Below, piece after piece: positions 25,364 through 34,989 of a DNA stretch of 64,000 nt. The notes below the pieces were generated by a model. The model was not told the DNA's origin, did not search any database, and saw nothing but the letters and a program-made list of their open reading frames with translations. The translations under genes and the position numbers were made by a program. This stretch comes from Halorubrum sp. JWXQ-INN 858. GTDB lineage: Archaea > Halobacteriota > Halobacteria > Halobacteriales > Haloferacaceae. The DNA is taken from assembly GCF_009806985.1 (NCBI RefSeq), contig NZ_WUAX01000011.1:372001-436000 (forward strand). Reading direction: 5' to 3'. How positions within the stretch are numbered: the first letter of the stretch is position 1; each line of letters opens with the position of its first letter.

Positions 25364-27049
25364 TCAAATCGGCCTTTCGTCGGGAGTCTGTGAGTCCAAC
25401 CCGTGTTCTTCGAGTCGGTCGAGCTCCGTGAGGTGTCGCGTCTTGAGTGCGTCCGCCTCAACGGAGCCGTCGAGGAGGTCCGCGACGATCGCCTCCAGTC
25501 GTTCGGACGCGAGCACGTCCGGGACGATGACGAACGACGCGCCCGCCGCGCGGAGCTCGGCCGCCTCGTCCGAGTCGGCCGATCGGACGACGATCTCGGC
25601 AGCGACGTCGAGGTCGAGCACGCGGTCGGTGACGCGGCGCTGGTCGACGGTGGAGACCACGATCCGGGCCTCGCCGACGTTCGCCTTCGTCCAGACGTAT
25701 TCGTACATCGCGTCGCCGACGACGAACCGGTCCGCACCCTCCCGAAGCTGGGCGATCATCGCCGGGTCGTTCTCGATGACCACGTAGTCGACGCCCGCGG
25801 ACTCACAGGTCGCCGCGAGCCGCCGCCCTACCCGCCCGTAGCCGACGATCACGACGTGGTCAGTGGGCGCCCCTCCGACGCTGCTCTGCTCGTCGATCTT
25901 CCGCGTCTGTCGATCGCCCAACAGCGGCCCGGTGACCCGCTCGAACACCGCTTCGTCGTATCGACGGGTGAGCGAGGACGTCACCATCGTGAACGCTGCC
26001 GCGAGGATGAGCGCGTCGAACAGGTCCGGGGCGATCCGTCCGATGAGTAGCGCCTGGATGGCGATGATCAGCGCGAACTCGCTTATCTGGTCGAGGCTCA
26101 CGCTCGTCAACGTTGCGGTCCGCACGTCGTACCCCTCGTAGAGCAACGCCGCGATCGTTATCAGCGGCTTGCAGACGGCGGTGAGGACGACGAGCGCGGC
26201 CGCCACCGCGAACACGCGCGGCGACGGCACCGAGACGAGCGCGCCGAGGGTGACGAAGAAGATCACCACGAAGAAGTCCTTGATCGACCCGATCCCGTTG
26301 AGCATCCCCAGGTTCCGGGTGTAGTCGCGGCGGATCGCGAGGCCGGCGGCGAACGCCCCGATCACCGGCGAGATCCCCACGAGCTCCGAGAGCGTGAGGA
26401 ACCCGATGAGCAGCGAGATCGCGCCGATCATCAGGAGCTCCTGTGACCCCTCGGCGTAGCGGGTGAGGTACTCGAAGAAGTGCCGCTGGATGATCAGCGC
26501 GAGCAGCACGACGAGGACGCCGTATCCGATCTTCGCGGCGACGGCGTCGGCGGTGAACGCCGACGCGCTCAGGACCAACACGAGCGCGATGGCGACGAAG
26601 TCGTCCAACAGGTGGATCGACTTCGCCAGCCGCCCGTGAACCAGGTTGTTTCGGATCTCGACCTCGAGCAGGCCCGTCCCGACGAGCGTCGAGCTCAGCG
26701 TCGCCGCGATCGCGAAGTAGAGCGCGTTCAGCGGGTCGAACCCGAACAGGACCCCGACGCCGTACCCGAGGGGCGCGAGCACGATCAGCTGTGCGGACGC
26801 CGTGAACTCGCTGTCGCGGAACACGGTGGAGAGCTTCGGCAGGTCGACCCCGACGCCGAAGACGAACACGAGGAACGCGATCCCCCACTGTGCGAGATCG
26901 AGGACACCCTCCTGCGGGACGAACGCGCCCGCGACGAACCCGGCGATGATGTAGAACGGGATCGTCGGGAGCGACAGGTGGTTGGCGACGAGCAGCAGCA
27001 CTCCGGCGCTGATGAAGATCACCGACAGGGCGGCGATCATCTCAGACAT
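25364..27049 (-). CDS. CPA2 cation:proton antiporter with TrkA-N domain
   Basis: The 561-residue protein has 12 or more helices of the KefB/CPA2 type, followed by a TrkA-N domain opening HVVIVGYGRVGRRLA (intact GxGxxG) and a C-terminal TrkA-C-like part. The ion-site helix reads HLLDDFVAIALV, with Asp149-Asp150, where the twin aspartates may favour Na+/H+ exchange. Its ATG overlaps the end of the next upstream antiporter gene by eight bases, so the pair is coupled. Roles in pH or K+/Na+ balance fit a halophile; specificity is an inference. Confidence 0.9.
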   Translation of the reverse strand: MSEMIAALSVIFISAGVLLLVANHLSLPTIPFYIIAGFVAGAFVPQEGVLDLAQWGIAFLVFVFGVGVDLPKLSTVFRDSEFTASAQLIVLAPLGYGVGVLFGFDPLNALYFAIAATLSSTLVGTGLLEVEIRNNLVHGRLAKSIHLLDDFVAIALVLVLSASAFTADAVAAKIGYGVLVVLLALIIQRHFFEYLTRYAEGSQELLMIGAISLLIGFLTLSELVGISPVIGAFAAGLAIRRDYTRNLGMLNGIGSIKDFFVVIFFVTLGALVSVPSPRVFAVAAALVVLTAVCKPLITIAALLYEGYDVRTATLTSVSLDQISEFALIIAIQALLIGRIAPDLFDALILAAAFTMVTSSLTRRYDEAVFERVTGPLLGDRQTRKIDEQSSVGGAPTDHVVIVGYGRVGRRLAATCESAGVDYVVIENDPAMIAQLREGADRFVVGDAMYEYVWTKANVGEARIVVSTVDQRRVTDRVLDLDVAAEIVVRSADSDEAAELRAAGASFVIVPDVLASERLEAIVADLLDGSVEADALKTRHLTELDRLEEHGLDSQTPDERPI

Positions 27050-28748
27050 CGCGCTCACCCCCGTCGGCCGCGGCGTCGCCGTCACGGACGGGCCCGCGCG
27101 ACGTGTCGATGTCGCCGAACGTCCCGCCGTCCCGGAGGACCGTGCGGAGCCGTTCGGCGACGTGGTCGGCCGTGAGCTGCGTGCTCATCACGACGTAGTC
27201 GGCGCCGGCGTCGTACAGCCGGCGGGCGACCGCGGCCGTCTCGGCCTCGACGACGACCGTCGCGTCGTCGTCGACCTCCGTCAAGAGCCGCTCGTTGATC
27301 TCCGCTTGCACCGTCGAACTCAAGACGAACGCGGCGTCCGAGAGGTTCGCCGCCTTCCGGATCTCCCCGTGACGGAAGTCGCCGTAGACGGTCTCGTAGC
27401 GCTCCAAGCCCTCGAGCTCCTCGACGTGCTCGACGTTGCGGTCGATGACGACGACGTCGTCGAACCGGTCCGCGAGCAGGGGCAACAGCCCCTCGGTCAC
27501 CCCGTCGAAGCCGACGACGACCGCGTGCCCGTCGAACTCGCGGAGCTCCACGTCCGTCTGCTCGTCGGACTGCCAGCGGCGGAAGAACGGCTCGACGCGC
27601 GCGTAGATCGCGTGGTTGTAGTTGATGACGTACGTCGAGAGGCTCATCGTCAACAGCGCCATCAGGCTGAGGTAGCCGAGGACCTCGGTGCCGATGTACC
27701 CCTGCGTGACGGCGAGCGCGCCGACGACCAGCGAGAACTCGCTCACCTGGATCATGTTGATCGAGCCGAGGAAGCTGGTCTCGACGGTGAACCCTTCCCG
27801 GTCGATGAGGTAGAACATGATCCAGAAGTTCCCGACCATGAGGACGGCGGAGGCGACGATCGCCTCGACCCAGTAGGCGGTGAGGTCGTCGGCGGCGATC
27901 TGCAGGCCGATGGAGGCGAAGAAGACGAGGATGAAGAAGTCGGTGATCGGCGAGATGCGCTCCTCCAACTCCTTGCTGTACGGGAGCTGTGCGAGGCTGA
28001 TCCCCGCGAGGAACGCCCCGACCTCCACGGAGAGTTCGAGGTGCTCCGTGACGGCGATAAAGAGGAACGCCCACGCGATGCCGATGACGAAGAAGACGTC
28101 CTTGTTGTCGGCGATCCGCCGGAACAGCGTCGGGAGGAAGTACCGCGAGGAGAGCAGCGAGAAGAGGCCGATGAACGACATCATCACGAGGATCGTCGCC
28201 AGGGTGACGCCAACCTCCGTCGCGTTGGTGAGCTCGTCGGCCGAGAACAGCGCGAGGACGATCACGAGGTAGATGTCCTGGACGATGAGCACCCCGACGT
28301 CGATCTTCCCCGGGAGGCTCGTGATCTCGTCTTTGTCGGTGAGGATCTTGACGATGATCGGGGTCGCGCCGAAGACGGTCGCGAGCGCGATGACGATCGT
28401 CTCGGTGAGGTCGAAGCCGAGGACCCACGCGACGCCGAACGCGAGCGCCGTCTGGAGCACCGTCTGGAGGACGGCGATGTTGACGATGGGACGGAGGATG
28501 TCCTTGATGTCCGAAAAGCGCATCTTGATCCCGAGCAGGAACAACAGGAACCCCAACCCGAGCTCGGCCATTAGCTCCACGAGGCCCTCCTCGGTGACGA
28601 CGTCGAGGAACACCGGGCCGAGGATCAGCCCCGTGAGGATGTACGCGATGATCGTCGGCTGCCCCGTCTGCTTGGCGAGGTAGCCGATGACCGTCGCGGT
28701 GACGATGATGAGCGCGAAGTCCGTGACGAACGCCTCCTGGAGTACCAT
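27042..28748 (-). CDS. KefC-like CPA2 antiporter with a degenerate TrkA-N domain
   Basis: The 568-residue protein has the CPA2 transmembrane domain and the KefC-like ion-site pair Gln157-Asp158 in VGVLIVQDIYL, which points to K+/H+ exchange. The attached TrkA-N domain starts HAVVVGFDGVTEGLL, so the usual GxGxxG nucleotide loop is altered (GFDGVTEG) and ligand binding may be lost. It is the first gene of a two-gene antiporter operon and overlaps the second by eight bases. Confidence 0.9.
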   Translation of the reverse strand: MVLQEAFVTDFALIIVTATVIGYLAKQTGQPTIIAYILTGLILGPVFLDVVTEEGLVELMAELGLGFLLFLLGIKMRFSDIKDILRPIVNIAVLQTVLQTALAFGVAWVLGFDLTETIVIALATVFGATPIIVKILTDKDEITSLPGKIDVGVLIVQDIYLVIVLALFSADELTNATEVGVTLATILVMMSFIGLFSLLSSRYFLPTLFRRIADNKDVFFVIGIAWAFLFIAVTEHLELSVEVGAFLAGISLAQLPYSKELEERISPITDFFILVFFASIGLQIAADDLTAYWVEAIVASAVLMVGNFWIMFYLIDREGFTVETSFLGSINMIQVSEFSLVVGALAVTQGYIGTEVLGYLSLMALLTMSLSTYVINYNHAIYARVEPFFRRWQSDEQTDVELREFDGHAVVVGFDGVTEGLLPLLADRFDDVVVIDRNVEHVEELEGLERYETVYGDFRHGEIRKAANLSDAAFVLSSTVQAEINERLLTEVDDDATVVVEAETAAVARRLYDAGADYVVMSTQLTADHVAERLRTVLRDGGTFGDIDTSRGPVRDGDAAADGGERDV

Positions 28749-28866
28749 CGAACGTTGGCCGGACCGTCGGTCGGGACCGGGTTAGGTATTGTCATGTCCC
28801 GTGGCGCGGTCACGGGGACGGTCGGTCGGTTCGACGCGATCGATCGTCCGCAAGGGCTCGAGCGCG

Positions 28867-28946
28867 ACGCGTTCGGACGCCAGTAGAACAGGTCAGATGT
28901 CAGCAGAACGTATCAGATGTCAGTAAAACGGATTAGACGCCGGTGG
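28867..28946. repeat. 20-base tandem repeats overlapping the 3' end of prf1
   Basis: Four degenerate 20-base units begin at 28867, 28887, 28907 and 28927. The middle two are closest (cagatgtcag core). The last unit covers the final codons and stop of prf1, so the array seems to have grown from the gene's 3' end. Confidence 0.65.
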
Positions 28947-30183
28947 AGTACCGGAGGATGCCGGCGACGCCGCCGAACGCGTCGAGCAGCTGTTCGCCCT
29001 TCTCGAAGTCGGTCGAGATGAACTTCGTCTCCGTCCCGCGCTGCTCGGCGATCGCCATCAGGTGTTCGATGACGTCCTCTCGCTCCTGTACGATCGCCTC
29101 CTCCCCGCACTCGACGCACTCGTGGTCCGGCGTCGAGTGGCGGGCGTCGATCACTTCGTACTCCTCGTGGCCGTTCGGGCACTCGTAGACGGCGACGTCC
29201 GAGCGGAGGTCCTCGGAGATGAGTAGGCGGTCGACGGAGCCCATGATCAGGTTGCGACGGGTCTGCTCGAAGCCGTACGTCGCCTCCTCGCCGGTGTTGA
29301 GGTTCTCGAAGAACTCCTCCATCTGGTTCTTGTCGTCGACGATCTCCTGATCGGCGAGCGCCTCGCTGGCGGCGTCGACGAGGTCCTTCAGCCCCGATTC
29401 GTCGGTGTACGCGACGTCGAACTTGCCGAGCACCTTGTCCTGCAGCTCGTGGTGGAGGTAGCCGCCGTCGAGGAACTCGTCTTTCGTCGGCGACGGCCCG
29501 CCGACGAGGATCCCGTCGAGCTCGTGTCGTTTCGCGACGAACAGGTCGTCGGCCATCCCCGCGACCTCCTGGTAGAAGTTGTCGATCGCCTCCAGCCGGA
29601 GCCGGGCGAACCGCTGGGCGGACTGACCACCCTTCCGCTGTTTGCCGGGGACGAGCGACGAGGCGGACTTGACGGCCTCGACGCGTTTCCCCTTCAGCCA
29701 GCCGACGTTCGCCTCGCGTCGGTCCAACACGATCAGCCCGAACAGCCCCGCGTCCTCCAGCATGTGCTCGAGCGGCTCGGTGAGGAACGCCGAGTCACAG
29801 TGGTACCGGAACGACTCGACGGGGTTCGGCGGCGACTCGAGCGTCCGGGTGACCATGTCGGTCTGGCCGCCGCCGGCGTCGACGGCTCCCGAGAAGATCA
29901 CCATCCCCTTGTCCGGCGGGAAGGTGTCGTAGTACCGCAGGCGGTCCTTGATCGACGTCAACGCGTCCTGCACGTTGGTGCGCGTCTGTTTCGACTTGAT
30001 GTTGGCCGCCTCGCTGTGCTCCTGGGTGACGTGGGCGACCACGTCGGAGACCTGTCTGTCCTCCGGGATGTAGATGGTGACGAGCTGGGTGCCGGAGCCC
30101 TCGTAGTCCTTGAGCTCCTCGATGACCTTGCGGAACTCGTACTTCCGCCGGTCCTCGCTCGCTCCTTCGGCGTCGCTGCTCAT
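28933..30183 (-). CDS. prf1: Peptide chain release factor aRF1
   Basis: The 416-residue protein is archaeal class I release factor. NIKS (61-64) reads stop codons and GGQ (185-187, in KQRKGGQSAQRF) triggers peptidyl-tRNA hydrolysis on the ribosome. A Cys-based mini-domain appears in VYECPNGHEEYEV and HECVECGEEA. ATG 30183 follows a GCTTACTTAC box by about 30 bases. It is read alone, away from argS. Confidence 0.97.
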   Translation of the reverse strand: MSSDAEGASEDRRKYEFRKVIEELKDYEGSGTQLVTIYIPEDRQVSDVVAHVTQEHSEAANIKSKQTRTNVQDALTSIKDRLRYYDTFPPDKGMVIFSGAVDAGGGQTDMVTRTLESPPNPVESFRYHCDSAFLTEPLEHMLEDAGLFGLIVLDRREANVGWLKGKRVEAVKSASSLVPGKQRKGGQSAQRFARLRLEAIDNFYQEVAGMADDLFVAKRHELDGILVGGPSPTKDEFLDGGYLHHELQDKVLGKFDVAYTDESGLKDLVDAASEALADQEIVDDKNQMEEFFENLNTGEEATYGFEQTRRNLIMGSVDRLLISEDLRSDVAVYECPNGHEEYEVIDARHSTPDHECVECGEEAIVQEREDVIEHLMAIAEQRGTETKFISTDFEKGEQLLDAFGGVAGILRYSTGV

Positions 30184-30207
30184 TACCTACCAATCGCGCC
30201 CGTGCGT

Positions 30208-30217
30208 GTAAGTAAGC
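30208..30217 (-). promoter_or_regulatory. TATA box of prf1
   Basis: GCTTACTTAC on the minus strand, centred about 30 bases before the ATG. Confidence 0.5.
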
Positions 30218-30293
30218 TTTGACCTTCGGTCCGCCACGGTTCGACGCCGCCGGACGCCGCTCGCCGCCCTCATCGACTCGGGGGCGGCGACGC

Positions 30294-32075
30294 CTACATC
30301 GACTCGGGGGCGGCGACGCCGAGGACGGCGAGCGCGTTCGCCATCGTGTTGCGGGCGGCGACGACGAGCGCGAGCCGGGCGTCCCGGAGGTCGTCGCCGT
30401 CGGCGCTCAAGACGGGGCACTCGCGGTAGAAGGCGTTGTACGCCTCGGCGAACTCGCGGGTGAACGTGGCGACGGAGTGCGGCTCCAGGTCGTCCGCTGC
30501 CGCCTCGATCACGGCCGGGAACCGGGCGACTTCCCGGAGGAGGTCACGCGCCTCGTCGGTCACGAACGCGCCCGCGTCCACGTCGACGGCCCCCTCGACC
30601 CCGGGGACGTCGTGGCCGGCGGCCGCGGCCTCGTCGACGATCCCGCAACAACGCGCGTGGACGTACTGGACGTACGGGGCCGACTGCGCCTCGAAGTCCA
30701 GCGCGTCCTCCCACTCGAAGGTGATCGCCTTCGCGGGCTGTTTGGAGACGATGTCGTACCGGACCGCGCCGATGCCGACCTGGTGGGCGATGCGCTCGAC
30801 GTCCGTCTCGTCGAGGTCGTCGTCGCGGATCCGGTCGTCGAGGCGCGTCTCCACTTCCTCGCGGGCGCGGGCGATCGCCTCGTCCAGCAGGTCGTCGAGC
30901 ATGACGCCGGTACCCTCGCGCGTCGACATCCCGCCCTCCGGCAGGTTCACCCACGAGTAGTGGATCGAGTCGAGCCGGTCGGTGTCGTTGCCGAGGATCC
31001 GCAGCACCGCGTCGAGCTGGTCCGCCTGGAGCTTGTGGTCCTCGCCGAGCACCGTCACGGCGCGGTCGTAGGTGGCGAACTTCCACTCGTGATGGGCCAG
31101 GTCGCGGGTCGTGTACAGCGACGTGCCGTCCGACCGGAGGAAGACGAGGTTCTTGTCGATCCCCCACTCGTCGAGCTCGAGCTGCCACGCTTCCTCCTCG
31201 TAGACGGCGTGTTCGGACGCCTTGAGCCGCTCCGCGACGTCGTCGGTCGAGCCGTCGCGCATGAATCGCGTCTCCTTGACGAACTCGTCGAACTCGGCGG
31301 GCAGCCGCGAGAGGCACTCGGTCATCCCGCCCAGCACCGCGTCGACGACTTCGCCGACGCGCTCGAAAGTCGCCTCCTCGCCCGCCTCGAGCCCCTGCAG
31401 GATGGCGGCGATCTCGTCCTCGGCGGCCGCGGCGTCCTCGGGGTCGGCGTCCTCGAGGTAGGCGTTCCCCTTGCGGTAGTAGCGGACGAGGTCGTACTCG
31501 ATCCGGTCGCGGGCGGGATCGTCCTCGAGGTCCTCCTCGTCGAACGTCTCGTACGCCCAGGTGAACACCGCCATCTGTCGGCCGGCGTCGTTGACGTAGT
31601 AGTGTCGCTCGACGTCGTAGCCGGCGTAGTCGAGGACGTTCGCGACCGCGTCGCCGACGATCGGGTTGCGCGCGCGGCCGACGTGAACGGGGCCGGTCGG
31701 GTTCGCGCTGGTGTGCTCGACGACGACGGAGGTGTCGCGGTCGGGCAGCGCCCCGTATCCCGCATCGGTGGCGGCGGTCGTCAGGGTGTCGGCGAGGTAG
31801 CGGTCGCCGGCGTGGAAGTTGACGTACGGGCCGGCGGTGTCGACGGCGACGAGGTAGTCGTAGCCGTCGACGTCGACCGCGGCGGCGACGTCTCGTGCGA
31901 CGTTCGGCGGGGCGTCACCGACCACGCCCGCCAGCCGGAAGGCGACGCTCGAGGCGAGCGTCGCGTCCATGTCGTCGGGCGGTCGTTCGATACCGAGGTC
32001 GTCGGTCGGCAGGTCGAGGCCCGCGAGCGCGTCGGCGAGCGCCGACTCCACCTCCGAGCGGAACCGTCTGAACAT
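30294..32075 (-). CDS. argS: Arginyl-tRNA synthetase
   Basis: The 593-residue class I synthetase charges tRNA-Arg. The N-terminal Add1-like domain (1-110) is followed by [19 protein letters not shown], where the HIGH motif reads HVGR, and later [10 protein letters not shown] in the KMSKS position. The C-terminal helical anticodon-binding domain ends near [17 protein letters not shown] sequence. ATG 32075 lies 26 bases after CCTTTTAA, a textbook leaderless start. The CCG tRNA-Arg in this same window would be one of its substrates. Confidence 0.97.
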   Translation of the reverse strand: MFRRFRSEVESALADALAGLDLPTDDLGIERPPDDMDATLASSVAFRLAGVVGDAPPNVARDVAAAVDVDGYDYLVAVDTAGPYVNFHAGDRYLADTLTTAATDAGYGALPDRDTSVVVEHTSANPTGPVHVGRARNPIVGDAVANVLDYAGYDVERHYYVNDAGRQMAVFTWAYETFDEEDLEDDPARDRIEYDLVRYYRKGNAYLEDADPEDAAAAEDEIAAILQGLEAGEEATFERVGEVVDAVLGGMTECLSRLPAEFDEFVKETRFMRDGSTDDVAERLKASEHAVYEEEAWQLELDEWGIDKNLVFLRSDGTSLYTTRDLAHHEWKFATYDRAVTVLGEDHKLQADQLDAVLRILGNDTDRLDSIHYSWVNLPEGGMSTREGTGVMLDDLLDEAIARAREEVETRLDDRIRDDDLDETDVERIAHQVGIGAVRYDIVSKQPAKAITFEWEDALDFEAQSAPYVQYVHARCCGIVDEAAAAGHDVPGVEGAVDVDAGAFVTDEARDLLREVARFPAVIEAAADDLEPHSVATFTREFAEAYNAFYRECPVLSADGDDLRDARLALVVAARNTMANALAVLGVAAPESM

Positions 32076-32097
32076 ACACGTCCGTTCGTCGGTGGGG

Positions 32098-32105
32098 TTA
32101 AAAGG
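32098..32105 (-). promoter_or_regulatory. TATA box of argS
   Basis: CCTTTTAA on the minus strand, centred 26 bases before the ATG. Confidence 0.6.
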
Positions 32106-32290
32106 CCCTTCCGAACCGAACGCGGACTCCCCGGCACCGTCGGGGCGTCGTCACCGCTCCCGGCGGTTCGCGCCCCGACCGACGCGCTTAGATAGGTCGC
32201 GTCCCGCGTTTCGGTCGGAGCCGCCCACCTCCGTGACGCGTCACGGAGCCGTGACAGTCCATAACGCTTTTGAGAAGCATACCACATTCG

Positions 32291-32300
32291 TTATCCTTTT
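32291..32300 (+). promoter_or_regulatory. TATA-like box of ribK
   Basis: The sequence ttatcctttt is about 28 bases before the ATG of ribK. Confidence 0.45.
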
Positions 32301-32324
32301 CACCCCCGATAGTCAAGGTCGGGT

Positions 32325-33071
32325 ATGGCAGAACCGGCGATGACGGCGGAACCCGACCCGGCGGCACTGGCGGCGTTGAAACACGTCGCGCTCGCGGGCG
32401 GGTTGACCGAGACGAAGGTGTCGTGTGCGGCGCTCGGCGACCGGCTCGGCGCGTCCACACAGACCGCCTCGCGGCGGCTGCAGTCGCTCGACTCCGCGGG
32501 GCTGATCGGCCGCGAGGTCGTCGGCGACGGCCAGTGGGTCACGCTCACCGACGCGGGCGAGGCCGCGCTCCGCGCCGAGTACGCCGACTACCGCCGGCTG
32601 TTCGAGGCCGACGTCGAGCTCGTGTTGAGCGGCACCGTCACCGGCGGGATGGGCGAGGGGCGACACTACATCACCCTCCCCGGCTACGCGGCGCAGTTCG
32701 AGTCGCGGCTCGGCTACGAGCCGTTCCCCGGCACGCTCAACGTCGCGCTCGACGCCGAGAGCGTCCGCAGACGCGGCGAGATCGCGGGCGTCGACGCCGT
32801 ACCGATCGACGCGTGGGAGGACGACGAGCGCACCTACGGCGCGGCGACCTGCTACGGCGTCGTCGTCGTCGCCGACGGCGAGCGGTACGGGGAGGCACAC
32901 GCCATCGTCCCCGACCGGACCCACCACGACGACGACCAGCTGGAGCTGATCGCGCCCGACCGGCTCCGCGACGCGCTCGGGTTGGCCGACGGCGACGCGA
33001 TCGAGGTCCGCGTCGAGGCCGCCTCGCGGGCCGACGAGGGTGACGACCCCGCCGGCGTGGAGGTGGCGTGA
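32325..33071 (+). CDS. ribK: CTP-dependent riboflavin kinase with N-terminal HTH
   Basis: The 248-residue protein joins a winged-helix domain (about 14-90, [21 protein letters not shown]) to an archaeal RibK domain (about 98-235) with [26 protein letters not shown] and [10 protein letters not shown]. RibK makes FMN from riboflavin using CTP instead of ATP. The attached HTH suggests it may also regulate riboflavin genes. Its stop overlaps the ribB ATG (TGATG), so the two FMN-pathway genes are coupled. Confidence 0.94.
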   Translation: MAEPAMTAEPDPAALAALKHVALAGGLTETKVSCAALGDRLGASTQTASRRLQSLDSAGLIGREVVGDGQWVTLTDAGEAALRAEYADYRRLFEADVELVLSGTVTGGMGEGRHYITLPGYAAQFESRLGYEPFPGTLNVALDAESVRRRGEIAGVDAVPIDAWEDDERTYGAATCYGVVVVADGERYGEAHAIVPDRTHHDDDQLELIAPDRLRDALGLADGDAIEVRVEAASRADEGDDPAGVEVA

Positions 33072-33805
33072 TGCGGGCCGACGCCGACGTCGACGGAGCA
33101 GTCGGTCCCGACGGTGAGCACGACGCCGACGTCGGGGACACGACCGACGCGGTCGACCGGGCGCTCGCCGCCTTCCGCGCCGGCGACCCGGTCTGTGTCC
33201 ACGACTTCGCCGATCGCGAGGGCGAGACCGACATCGTCTATCCGGCGGCGGCGGTCGACGCCGCGGCGGTCGCCCACATGCGCAACGACGCCGGCGGGCT
33301 CGTCTGCGTGGCGGTCGCCGACCACATCGCGGACGCGTTCGGGCTCCCGTTCCTCGCGGAGGCGCTCGATCACCCCGCGGTCGACGACTCGCCCGACTAC
33401 GACGACCGCTCGTCGTTCTCGCTGCCGGTGAACCACCGCGAGACGTTCACCGGGATCACCGACGCGGACCGCGCGCTGACCATCGCCGAGCTGGCGGCCG
33501 CGGCCGCGGCGGTCGACGGCGACCCGGAGGCGTACGACGCCGACGACTTCGCGGCGTCGTTCCGCGCTCCCGGCCACGTCCACGTGCTCCGCGGGGCCCG
33601 CGCCGGCATCGACGACCGGGTCGGACACACCGAGCTCGGCCTCGCGATGGCCGAGGCGGTCGACGCCGCGCCCGCCGCGGTCGTCTGTGAGATGCTCGAC
33701 GACGAGACGGGCGCGGCGCTCACGCCCGCAGACGCCGCGGCGTACGCCGCACGGCGCGACATCCCCTACGTCGAGGGATCGGCGCTGGTCGCGGCGCTGC
33801 AATAG
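33071..33805 (+). CDS. ribB: 3,4-dihydroxy-2-butanone-4-phosphate synthase
   Basis: The 244-residue enzyme makes the four-carbon riboflavin precursor from ribulose-5-phosphate. Visible family parts are DREGETDIVYPAAAV, MRNDAGGLVCVAV, NHRETFTGITDADRALTI and PGHVHVLRG, with GHTELGLAMAE carrying the active His and VCEMLDDETG the acidic metal ligand. ATG 33071 gives a TGATG junction with ribK; GTG 33068 is an alternative. The N-terminal 25 residues are acidic and variable. Confidence 0.94.
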   Translation: MRADADVDGAVGPDGEHDADVGDTTDAVDRALAAFRAGDPVCVHDFADREGETDIVYPAAAVDAAAVAHMRNDAGGLVCVAVADHIADAFGLPFLAEALDHPAVDDSPDYDDRSSFSLPVNHRETFTGITDADRALTIAELAAAAAAVDGDPEAYDADDFAASFRAPGHVHVLRGARAGIDDRVGHTELGLAMAEAVDAAPAAVVCEMLDDETGAALTPADAAAYAARRDIPYVEGSALVAALQ

Positions 33806-33815
33806 CGTGGGGGGT

Positions 33816-33890
33816 GGGGCTCGGGGCAGTGAGGCTCGGGGCGGCGAGGCCCGGGGCAGTGAGGCTCGAGGCGACGAGGCCCGGAGCCGG
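33816..33890. repeat. Five 15-base tandem repeats after ribB
   Basis: Units of the form gaggctcggggcagt occur head to tail at 33816, 33831, 33846, 33861 and 33876, starting 11 bases after the ribB stop. They fill the space before the ilvE promoter. Confidence 0.8.
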
Positions 33891-33932
33891 GTCCGTCGAT
33901 CACGGCGGCTCGCCGCGCCGTCCGCCGTATGT

Positions 33933-33965
33933 CATAATTTTAAGCCGGGGGACTCCGACGGGAGG
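33933..33965 (+). promoter_or_regulatory. Promoter and GGAGG box of ilvE
   Basis: A cataattttaag element is centred about 31 bases before ATG 33969. GGGAGG (33960-33965) lies only three bases before the ATG, too close for classic SD pairing, so initiation may be leaderless. Confidence 0.45.
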
Positions 33966-33968
33966 ATC

Positions 33969-34898
33969 ATGGGATTCGACGAGATGGACGTCGACACGAT
34001 CTGGAAGAACGGGGAGTTCCTCGACTGGGAGGACGCGACGACCCACGTTCTGACGCACGCGCTCCACTACGGGAGCGGGGTGTTCGAGGGCGTCCGCTGT
34101 TACGACACGGAGAAGGGCCCCGCGATCTTCCGCTGGGAGGAGCACCTCGAGCGGCTGTTCGACTCCGCGAAGATGTACGACATGGAGATCGAACACGACC
34201 GCGAGGAGATCACCGCGGCGACGGTCGAGCTGCTCGACCGCCAGGACCTCGAGTCCTGTTACATCCGGCCGATCGCCTACTACGGCTACGACACGCTCGG
34301 CGTCTCGCCGGCCGACTGTCCGACCGACCTCGTGCTCGCGGCGTGGCCGTGGGGCGCGTACCTCGGCGAGGAAGCGCTCAACGAGGGCGTCGACGTGATG
34401 GTCTCCTCCTGGCGGAAACACGCCTCCTCGCAGGTGCCCACGAACGTGAAGACCACCGGGCTGTACGTCAACTCCATGCTCGCGGGCGAGGAGGCCCGCC
34501 GCAACGGCTACGTCGAGGCGATCGTGTTGAACAAGGAGGGCAACGTCGCCGAGGGCCCCGGCGAGAACGTCTTCATGGTGAACGACGGCGAGATCTACAC
34601 GACCGGGCCCGCCCAGTCGATCCTCGAGGGGATCACCCGGGACACCGTCATCACGCTCGCGGAGGACCGCGGCTACACCGTCCACGACGAGGCCGTGATC
34701 TCCCGCGGGCAGCTGTACACCGCCGACGAGCTGTTCTTCACCGGCTCGGCCGCCGAAGTGACGCCGATCCGCTCGGTCGATGACACCGAGATCGGCTCGG
34801 GCACGCGCGGCCCGGTGACCGAGGAGCTACAGGGCGCGTTCTTCGACCTCGTCGAGCGCCGCAGCGACGACCACGACGAGTGGTTCACCTACTTATAA
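33969..34898 (+). CDS. ilvE: Branched-chain amino acid aminotransferase
   Basis: The 309-residue fold-type IV PLP enzyme interconverts Val/Leu/Ile with their 2-oxo acids. HALHYGSGVFEGVRCY opens the cofactor site, Lys161 in NVKTTGLYVNSM forms the Schiff base, and EGPGENVFMV is the classic IlvE signature. ATG 33969 begins MGFDEMDVDTIW, the usual start. It lies near ilvA, another isoleucine-pathway gene, but they are not one operon because cysS stands between on the other strand. Confidence 0.95.
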   Translation: MGFDEMDVDTIWKNGEFLDWEDATTHVLTHALHYGSGVFEGVRCYDTEKGPAIFRWEEHLERLFDSAKMYDMEIEHDREEITAATVELLDRQDLESCYIRPIAYYGYDTLGVSPADCPTDLVLAAWPWGAYLGEEALNEGVDVMVSSWRKHASSQVPTNVKTTGLYVNSMLAGEEARRNGYVEAIVLNKEGNVAEGPGENVFMVNDGEIYTTGPAQSILEGITRDTVITLAEDRGYTVHDEAVISRGQLYTADELFFTGSAAEVTPIRSVDDTEIGSGTRGPVTEELQGAFFDLVERRSDDHDEWFTYL

Positions 34899-34930
34899 GC
34901 CACAGCAGCGGCGGTTCACGCCGCCCGACC

Positions 34931-34989
34931 CACGCCCGTTCTCACGCCCGACTCATACCCGTTTTCACGCCCGTTTTCACCGTTCTCAC
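34931..34989. repeat. 12-base tandem repeats overlapping the 3' end of cysS
   Basis: Four to five units of the form cacgcccgtttt occur between ilvE and cysS. The last unit runs over the cysS stop at 34986. Confidence 0.7.

Noticed and set aside
26982..28574. A 530-codon frame opposite the antiporters.
   Set aside because: The product is almost only Asp, Glu, Arg and Val in disordered order, with no domain. The other strand encodes recognisable antiporters.
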